Below are positions 7,080-11,382 of a stretch of 11,382 bases of DNA, piece after piece. Source of the DNA: Vulcanisaeta sp. UBA163 (GTDB lineage Archaea > Thermoproteota > Thermoprotei > Thermoproteales > Thermocladiaceae); the NCBI GenBank assembly GCA_002496475.1, contig DAJV01000083.1, positions 1 to 11,382 on the forward strand. The letters run 5' to 3'. The position numbers and the translations under genes were made by a program. The notes below the pieces were generated by a model. It was not told where the DNA came from. It did no database searches and saw only the letters and a list, made by a program, of their open reading frames with translations. Numbering within the stretch: position 1 is the stretch's first letter; each line of letters starts with the position of its first letter.

Positions 7080-7637
7080 ATGATGCCTAAGATCTTCATC
7101 TATAGGTTGCCGCAGGATGATCCAAGTAAGAACACCTCGGTAAAAATGAGCAGGTTTGGATTCGCGCAATTAGTTGATAGCGTTAGGCACTTGCCAAGGG
7201 GCTCTATACTCCTTGATCCAACTGCCAAGCCATCATTAACACCAGGCGATAGAGAGGCGGTGATGCACAGGGGTTTGTCCATAATAGATTGCTCCTGGAA
7301 AAAAGCCGTGGATTTACACGGTAGGTTGCCCAGGCATTACTTCATAAGGAGGAGGCTACCGTTTCTTATAGCTGTTAACCCGGCTCATTATGGTAAGCCA
7401 TACATATTGAGCACCATAGAGGCTACGGCAGCTGCACTATACATACTGGGTTTCAGAGAGGAAGCCAATGCTGTTTTGAGACTTTATAAGTGGGGGCTGA
7501 ACTTCCTCAACATAAACGCCAAGTACCTGGAGAGGTATGCCGCTAACGATCTAACGCCTGAGAGGGAGTTATTGGGCATTGACGATGTCGAGGAGGGAAT
7601 AAAGCACTTAATCGCGGCGTTGCTGAATGGAAGGTAA
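7080..7637 (+). CDS. tsr3: rRNA aminocarboxypropyl transferase Tsr3 (DUF367 family)
   Basis: This 185-residue protein has the usual length for archaeal Tsr3. The family moves the 3-amino-3-carboxypropyl group of S-adenosylmethionine onto N1-methyl-pseudouridine of small-subunit rRNA (position 1191 in yeast) late in ribosome maturation; the fold is SPOUT-like. Conserved segments visible are ILLDPTAKPSLTPGDRE (43-59), IIDCSWKKA (68-76), RRRLPFLIAVNPAHYGKP (90-107), STIEATAAALYILGF (111-125) and YKWGLNFLNINAKYLERY (136-153). It has its own promoter and starts at ATG 7080, with a second ATG one codon later at 7083; no ribosome binding site is present, as expected for a leaderless gene. Its 3' end overlaps the convergent glycosylase gene by 30 bases. 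It is divergent from the hydroxylase operon, with no functional link apparent. Confidence 0.94.
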   Translation: MMPKIFIYRLPQDDPSKNTSVKMSRFGFAQLVDSVRHLPRGSILLDPTAKPSLTPGDREAVMHRGLSIIDCSWKKAVDLHGRLPRHYFIRRRLPFLIAVNPAHYGKPYILSTIEATAAALYILGFREEANAVLRLYKWGLNFLNINAKYLERYAANDLTPERELLGIDDVEEGIKHLIAALLNGR

Positions 7638-8327
7638 TTCCCTGCCCTTAGCGTAAAGGCAAGCCTCCCTCAATGGGCATTTACTGCATAGTGGGTTGCT
7701 TGGTAGGCAGTACTTCTTGCCTATTGTAACTATTGACGCATGCACAAGCTTATACACATAAAGGTCTCTCGGTAGTAATCCCTCGAGGAAACCCTTCCAT
7801 TCCTCATATCCCTCACTCAACTTGATCCCTAGGGCCCTACCAAGCACTCGCCTTGTGTATTGCGAAATGGGCATTGATAACATGTTGAGGGCAAAGAGCA
7901 TTATTGAATCCGCGGTTTCCTTACCAACACCCTCCTGCCCAAGCAGGAACTCCCTAACACTAGGTTTATGCCTTAGTGTCTCCAATCCACCAATCATCGT
8001 TATGTTCCTGGCAAGTCTCACCAACCTCACAGCCTTTGTGAACCTGTAATTAACGCCCTTAATAACCCCAGCCAAGTAGCCAGGTTCCGTATTAGCCACA
8101 CTCTCCAGCCCGTTAAGGCCCATTTGCCTAAGCCTGTTAAGGACTGTGTGAACCACATCCCACCTGGTTTGTTGAACCAGTATTGCGGTTATCACAACTT
8201 CGTCAGGGGACTCGGCACCGCCCCACCACTTGGTCGACTCGGCATCCCCAGGAAACCAACCAACACTCTCTAACTCACTCCTCATTCCCTTGAATACTTT
8301 GATGAGTTTATCAATCACGCCATTCAT
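7608..8327 (-). CDS. Endonuclease III/MagIII-type HhH-GPD DNA glycosylase, catalytic Asp replaced
   Basis: This 239-residue protein belongs to the helix-hairpin-helix DNA glycosylase superfamily. ESPDEVVITAILVQQTRWDVV (39-59) is the family's first helical region. The hairpin is LLGQEGVGKETADSIM (128-143), of the GxGKETADS subtype seen in thermophile and MagIII-like enzymes; the Lys of bifunctional endonuclease III is Glu (E137), which suggests a monofunctional base-excision enzyme. The [4Fe-4S] loop is complete: C207-x6-C214-x2-C217-x5-C223. The residue normally aspartate in the VDAYTRR-type motif is Ser155 (PISQYTRR), so catalysis may be altered or lost. ATG 8327 has a TATA-like CTTTAA about 28 bases upstream and no ribosome binding site. 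The gene converges on tsr3 with a 30-base overlap. Alkylated-base repair is the likely area, but the substrate is unproven. Confidence 0.88.
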   Translation of the reverse strand: MNGVIDKLIKVFKGMRSELESVGWFPGDAESTKWWGGAESPDEVVITAILVQQTRWDVVHTVLNRLRQMGLNGLESVANTEPGYLAGVIKGVNYRFTKAVRLVRLARNITMIGGLETLRHKPSVREFLLGQEGVGKETADSIMLFALNMLSMPISQYTRRVLGRALGIKLSEGYEEWKGFLEGLLPRDLYVYKLVHASIVTIGKKYCLPSNPLCSKCPLREACLYAKGRELPSIQQRRD

Positions 8328-8349
8328 GGCCCATTTACAGATATTGAAT

Positions 8350-8360
8350 GGGTTAAAGAG
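8350..8360 (-). promoter_or_regulatory. TATA-like box of the DNA glycosylase gene
   Basis: CTCTTTAACCC on the minus strand is centred 28 bases ahead of ATG 8327. The match to TATA is modest, but no better candidate lies in the gap. Confidence 0.4.
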
Positions 8361-8464
8361 TGTTTACTCACACGTACCTCGATATTCCTAGCTTGGATTC
8401 AATGCCTATTTATGGCTATGGTAATTACGAAAATACAATAATTAATGATGAATAAAAGTTAAAG

Positions 8465-8473
8465 TTTATTAAA
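8465..8473 (+). promoter_or_regulatory. TATA box of spt4
   Basis: TTTATTAAA is centred 27 bases before ATG 8496 and preceded by a purine-rich stretch (8453-8463) that could serve as a TFB recognition element. The rest of the 168-base gap (8328-8495) is AT-rich and shows no RNA gene. Confidence 0.65.
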
Positions 8474-8495
8474 GTAAACCCGCACAGCACATGTA

Positions 8496-8729
8496 ATGAG
8501 CACCAGGGGCAGGAGACCGGTAAGGCGTAGTCCATTGCCTGGCTATAAGGCTTGTAGGAATTGTAAGGCCATTGTACCGGAGGAAAGTGACAAGTGCCCT
8601 GTCTGTGGTGGTATGGACTTCACTAAGGACTGGATGGGCTTAATAATAATACTTAAGCCCGAGGAGTCCTGCATAGCCAAGAAACTTGGGATTACCAAGG
8701 CCGGTATGTACGCAATCGAGGTCCTGTGA
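8496..8729 (+). CDS. spt4: Transcription elongation factor Spt4 (RNA polymerase subunit E'')
   Basis: This 77-residue protein has an N-terminal zinc ribbon with C20-x2-C23 and C34-x2-C37, then the short beta-rich core ending in IAKKLGITKAGMYAIEV, characteristic of archaeal Spt4. It pairs with Spt5 on the RNA polymerase clamp to raise processivity. The basic N-terminal tail (STRGRRPVRR) is longer than in many homologues. ATG 8496 has a TATA box at the leaderless distance and no ribosome binding site. Ribosomal protein eS24 follows 53 bases downstream, a neighbourhood conserved across archaea, although each gene appears to have its own promoter here. The Rpo7 gene, often just upstream in other archaea, is not present in the window. 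Confidence 0.95.
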   Translation: MSTRGRRPVRRSPLPGYKACRNCKAIVPEESDKCPVCGGMDFTKDWMGLIIILKPEESCIAKKLGITKAGMYAIEVL

Positions 8730-8734
8730 TCCCA

Positions 8735-8760
8735 CCTTAAGAGTTTAATACTTATTAAGG
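8735..8760 (+). promoter_or_regulatory. eS24 promoter with flanking inverted repeat
   Basis: A TATA-like CTTATTAAG (8751-8759) is centred 28 bases ahead of ATG 8783. The interval is bounded by an exact inverted repeat, CCTTAA (8735-8740) and TTAAGG (8755-8760), which could mark a regulator site or the spt4 transcript end. Confidence 0.45.
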
Positions 8761-8782
8761 GGTTGCCCCACGTCATACTGGG

Positions 8783-9172
8783 ATGTCAATACCACAATTG
8801 CCTGAGGGTGTGGAGGCTGGGAAGATCGTATTTAAGTTACTCAATATTAGGGAGAATAAGGCGGTTGGCCGTAAGGAGGTGATTGCTGAGGCATGGCACG
8901 TTGGTTTACCAACGCCAAGTAGGTTACAATTGAGGGAGGAGGTTGCGAAGGCCATGGGCCTTGATACCAAGCAGGTGTATGTGCTAAGGGTGATCACTGA
9001 GTACGGTAGGCACAGGAGCACTGTGGAGGCGCATGTATATGATGATCCAAACACTGGCGAGAAGCTGGAACCACTCTATGTGAAGCTCAGGAACATGCCG
9101 GCAGACGAGGCTAAGAAGTTCCGTGAAGAGTTGAAGAAGAAAAAGACTGAGAAGAAGTCTGGTAAGAAATAA
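8783..9172 (+). CDS. rps24e: Small-subunit ribosomal protein eS24
   Basis: This 129-residue protein is a component of the archaeal/eukaryotic 30S/40S ribosomal subunit. Family landmarks are in order: NIRENKAVGRKEVIAEAWH (21-39), GLPTPSRLQLREEVAKAMG (41-59), the strand QVYVLRVITEYGRHRSTVEA (64-83) and VYDDPNTGEKLEPLYVKLR (85-103). The Lys-rich C-terminal tail (about 117-129) is an rRNA-binding type extension. It starts at ATG 8783 without a ribosome binding site, in keeping with its own TATA box. It follows spt4, as is common in archaea. The eS31 (S27ae) gene that often comes next elsewhere is missing; an unrecognised gene occupies that place. Confidence 0.95.
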   Translation: MSIPQLPEGVEAGKIVFKLLNIRENKAVGRKEVIAEAWHVGLPTPSRLQLREEVAKAMGLDTKQVYVLRVITEYGRHRSTVEAHVYDDPNTGEKLEPLYVKLRNMPADEAKKFREELKKKKTEKKSGKK

Positions 9173-9194
9173 GTTAATCTGTAGTTCTACTGGT

Positions 9195-9206
9195 TTTATC
9201 GATAAA
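9195..9206. promoter_or_regulatory. Perfect 12-bp palindrome next to a TATA box (candidate operator)
   Basis: TTTATCGATAAA is an exact palindrome in the 72-base gap after eS24. It abuts the TATA-like AAATTTTTAA (9204-9213) of the following gene, where a bound repressor would block TBP/TFB. Binding is inferred from position only. Confidence 0.4.
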
Positions 9207-9213
9207 TTTTTAA
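9204..9213 (+). promoter_or_regulatory. TATA-like box of the six-cysteine protein gene
   Basis: AAATTTTTAA is centred about 25 bases before GTG 9233 and 37 before ATG 9245. Transcription would start near 9233 and leave a short leader that holds the ribosome binding site GGTGAT (9232-9237). Confidence 0.45.
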
Positions 9214-9244
9214 GCAACCACTGGAGAAATGGGTGATTATACTT

Positions 9245-9913
9245 ATGGATTTTAGGGAGGTACCAATTAATGAATGCCCAATAAAGTATCTCGATACACT
9301 GCACCTATTACTATTCATACTTCATAAGAGGGTTGAATTCTGTAAGAGCCTCAACCTTAATTGCATGGATTTACCAGTACTGGCCACAACACCTTTGGTG
9401 GCTAGGAATTGCGATAGGAATGATGTTCATAAGTTCTTTAGACGCATGAGGAGGATTGTGGAGAAGCTTAGTAATGAAATAGAAATATTTAGGTTAGGTA
9501 AATTAAGCGCCTCGTTATCCATAGAATTTGGTACGGATAGTATTAGGATTCATGATACTTACATAGTCAGTGACAATGATTGCAATAAGGTGCAGTGCAT
9601 CACTGTGAATAACGTCACAACACTATACATGAGATTAGTCGTTAAGTTAAGCGACAAGAACCTAGTGGTGCTGAATGTACCTGACATACTTGTTTGGCTT
9701 GCCAGGGTGTACAGCATGGATACCGTGTATAGTGCATTAAACATGGTACATAATTATGTCGAGAATGGCACCTTCACCGATGATCTTGATAAGGTACTAG
9801 AAATAATCAGTAAGTGGGGTGTAAGTATTGACAAGGATGCCTTCATCAATGCCACACTACCAGGTAGAAGAAACCTGGTGATTTTAAAGGAAATACTTAG
9901 CACAAGCACATAA
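9245..9913 (+). CDS. Unrecognised six-cysteine protein
   Basis: I do not recognise this 222-residue protein. It has no signal peptide or transmembrane segment. Its N-terminal part is helical, the middle (about 80-145) alternates short strands, and the last 75 residues look helical again. Six cysteines (11, 33, 40, 56, 113 and 118) are unusual for a cytosolic protein this size; the pairs C33-x6-C40 and C113-x4-C118 could form disulfides, known to be frequent in Thermoproteales proteins, or bind a metal. A basic segment (KFFRRMRRIVEK, 63-74) might contact nucleic acid. I chose ATG 9245 because GGTGAT (9232-9237) lies seven bases upstream; a GTG at 9233 is the alternative. It follows eS24 after 72 bases but has its own promoter. 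It appears more AT-rich than its neighbours, judged by eye. Confidence 0.75.
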   Translation: MDFREVPINECPIKYLDTLHLLLFILHKRVEFCKSLNLNCMDLPVLATTPLVARNCDRNDVHKFFRRMRRIVEKLSNEIEIFRLGKLSASLSIEFGTDSIRIHDTYIVSDNDCNKVQCITVNNVTTLYMRLVVKLSDKNLVVLNVPDILVWLARVYSMDTVYSALNMVHNYVENGTFTDDLDKVLEIISKWGVSIDKDAFINATLPGRRNLVILKEILSTST

Positions 9914-11326
9914 TTACTCACTACGCCTAAGCAGTCTCTCAGTGAACCAGGGAACCAGGGAATTCCTTATTGCTGACATTATCGTACCCAGCCTACCATG
10001 TATTAACTCATGAATTAGGAAGCCAAACCTACTGTAGTACTTCACGTAAGCCCACTGGAGCATTTTCTGGGCCTGGTCCTTAGTGAATTTGTAGCCCCTC
10101 ATCACTGCCCTGAGCGTGGTGTAATGCTCCCAGTTCCAATCATCAATTAGATCATCATTAAGCGCCTGCTGGTAAAGTGGTGTGCCTGGATATGGAGTGG
10201 CCACTGTGAATTGGGCGTAGGTTGGATTGAGCTTCATTGCGAATTTCACGGTGTTTTTCATACCATCAATGGACTCCCATGGGAAGCCTATTACGAAGGA
10301 GCCCACGTGATCGATCCTGACCTCCTTAGCCCATTGGAAGACCTTAATTGCTTGCTCAAGGGTTATCTTCTTACCAATCCTGTTTATTGTTTCTTGGCTG
10401 CCGGACTCAACTCCGAAATACAATGCTGTGCATCCATGGTTCTTAAGCGCCGTCATCATTTCCTTATCCATAGTGTCGACTCTCGAACCGCAGGAGAAGT
10501 TTATGTCAAGCTTCCTCTCCTCAAGCTCCCTAAGGAACTCATGCACGAATCTCCTACCAAGGGTGAACTCATCATCTGTGAAAACAATGATATTAGTCTT
10601 GTACCTCTGCATGGAGTCCTCAATCTCATCAACCACGGCCTTAGCCGACCTATACCTAATCATCCTGCCCCAGAAGTATGACGTGGAACAGAAGGAACAA
10701 CCGTATGGGCACCCCCTACTGGCCATCACGTGAACTATCCTGATCGGCTTACCGAATATTGTGTACTTATCCATTGGCAGTAGGTGGCGGGCTGGCGGTG
10801 GTAATTCATCGAGGTTCCTAACCGGCGGCCTATCCGGTGTTCTTACGACTTGATCACCATCCTTAAATGCCAACCCCCTTATTGCCTTTAAATGCGTTGG
10901 ATCTAGGCCATACCTCTCCATTACATTCACAAGTTCGAGTGTTGTGTATTCACCCTCACCTCTAATAACGACGTCAACGCCGTTACTCAAAGCCTCTTCA
11001 TACATGAACGTCACATGCGGACCACCCATCATTATCGGTATGTCACTATCATACTCCCTAATTGCCTTGACTGCATCATATGCCTTATAAATCGTTGGCG
11101 TTATTGCCGTTAACCCAACAATGTCTGGTTGCCAGGACTTAACCTCATTCATGAATGCCCTCAAATCAATACCCTCCGTCGGCGAATCAATAATCCTAAC
11201 CTTATGACCAGCCCTCTCAAGCACAGCGGCTATCCAAGCAAGACCGAGTGGTGGTGCCTTTAGCCCAAGGACCTTGTATAGTTCCAGTTTATCAATTCCT
11301 GGTGGAACCGCAAGTAGGACCTTCAC
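9914..11326 (-). CDS. B12-binding radical SAM protein, candidate GDGT ring synthase (Grs-like)
   Basis: This 470-residue protein has an N-terminal cobalamin-binding Rossmann-type domain (about 1-150; MGGPHVTF at 100-107 and VIRGEGEYTT at 120-129). The radical SAM barrel follows: C206-x3-C210-x2-C213 binds the [4Fe-4S] cluster that cleaves S-adenosylmethionine, with the GVES (305-308) and VIGFPWES (345-352) strands and TPYPGTPLY (377-385) expected of the class. The C-terminal 80 residues are helical and basic, suiting a membrane-surface role. In Sulfolobus acidocaldarius, GrsA and GrsB of this architecture insert cyclopentane rings into GDGT lipids; the length and the VPPGIDKLELYKVLGLKAPP opening are compatible, but methyltransferases and other chemistries share the fold. 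I chose GTG 11326 because GAGGTG (11333-11338) precedes it by six bases; GTG 11335 lies inside that site. Its stop abuts the convergent gene's stop exactly. Confidence 0.85.
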   Translation of the reverse strand: MKVLLAVPPGIDKLELYKVLGLKAPPLGLAWIAAVLERAGHKVRIIDSPTEGIDLRAFMNEVKSWQPDIVGLTAITPTIYKAYDAVKAIREYDSDIPIMMGGPHVTFMYEEALSNGVDVVIRGEGEYTTLELVNVMERYGLDPTHLKAIRGLAFKDGDQVVRTPDRPPVRNLDELPPPARHLLPMDKYTIFGKPIRIVHVMASRGCPYGCSFCSTSYFWGRMIRYRSAKAVVDEIEDSMQRYKTNIIVFTDDEFTLGRRFVHEFLRELEERKLDINFSCGSRVDTMDKEMMTALKNHGCTALYFGVESGSQETINRIGKKITLEQAIKVFQWAKEVRIDHVGSFVIGFPWESIDGMKNTVKFAMKLNPTYAQFTVATPYPGTPLYQQALNDDLIDDWNWEHYTTLRAVMRGYKFTKDQAQKMLQWAYVKYYSRFGFLIHELIHGRLGTIMSAIRNSLVPWFTERLLRRSE

Positions 11327-11332
11327 TCTAAC

Positions 11333-11338
11333 CACCTC
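11333..11338 (-). promoter_or_regulatory. Ribosome binding site deciding the radical SAM gene start
   Basis: GAGGTG on the minus strand lies six bases before GTG 11326 and gives a protein starting MKVLLAVPPG. A TATA-like TTTAAT at the window edge (about 11377-11382) would give a leader of about 27 bases. Confidence 0.6.
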
Positions 11339-11382
11339 ACTTGAAGGCCAGTGGTGATATCTTCACCTTAATCCTCATTAAA

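Noticed and set aside
8445..8451. ATGATGA, a perfect C box for a C/D guide RNA
   Set aside because: No CUGA D box or internal D'/C' pair follows within the expected 60 bases. The sequence is part of the AT-rich spt4 promoter region.
9181..9200. Possible terminator hairpin (GTAG-TT-CTAC followed by TTTT) after eS24
   Set aside because: The two-base loop is too small and the stem only four pairs. The T run is short and overlaps the next promoter.
8984..9304. Minus-strand open frame of 106 codons across the end of eS24
   Set aside because: It is antisense to clear eS24 sequence and to the following promoter, and its composition does not look like a protein of this genome.
10211..10681. Plus-strand open frame of 156 codons
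   Set aside because: It is antisense to the radical SAM domain, including near the CxxxCxxC region, and has no promoter or ribosome binding site of its own.
1..11382. CRISPR array or defence island
   Set aside because: No regularly spaced direct repeats and no cas, nuclease-helicase or toxin-antitoxin genes were seen on either strand.

Overview
The window looks like chromosomal DNA of a hyperthermophilic crenarchaeon, most likely a Thermoproteales member of the Vulcanisaeta/Caldivirga type. The evidence is an archaeal Spt4 next to ribosomal protein eS24, an archaeal Tsr3, Arg codons mostly AGG, TATA boxes about 26 bases ahead of start codons with no ribosome binding site (leaderless genes), and GAGGTGA-type ribosome binding sites on internal genes. 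The genus is a guess from protein character; no search was run.

Layout from left to right. At 13-261 (minus) is a small helical protein of uncertain status, followed by a gap rich in short palindromes. At 392-1170 (plus) are two overlapping genes for small membrane proteins of unknown role. At 1167-3138 (minus) is a two-gene unit: a polytopic membrane protein resembling the transmembrane part of MscS-type channels, then a GT4-type glycosyltransferase. At 3247-7022 (minus) is a two-gene unit for a molybdenum hydroxylase of the xanthine/aldehyde/CO dehydrogenase superfamily: a catalytic large subunit, then one polypeptide that fuses the FAD subunit to the [2Fe-2S] subunit. This replaces the usual three-gene set.

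At 7080-7637 (plus) is the rRNA aminocarboxypropyl transferase Tsr3, divergent from the hydroxylase across a 57-base gap in which the two predicted TATA boxes nearly coincide. At 7608-8327 (minus) is an endonuclease III-type DNA glycosylase with an intact iron-sulfur loop but Ser where the family's catalytic Asp is expected. At 8496-9913 (plus) are Spt4, eS24 and a six-cysteine protein I do not recognise. At 9914-11326 (minus) is a B12-binding radical SAM protein of the kind that includes the GDGT (membrane lipid) ring synthases.

The genes form several small, mostly housekeeping or metabolic units rather than one system. All three convergent junctions have zero or negative spacing, so 3' ends must overlap in transcription. 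I see no CRISPR array, recognisable transposase, tRNA, rRNA or defence island. The strongest leads are the fused FAD/[2Fe-2S] subunit with its unusual partner, the Asp-to-Ser glycosylase, and the possible lipid-modifying radical SAM enzyme.
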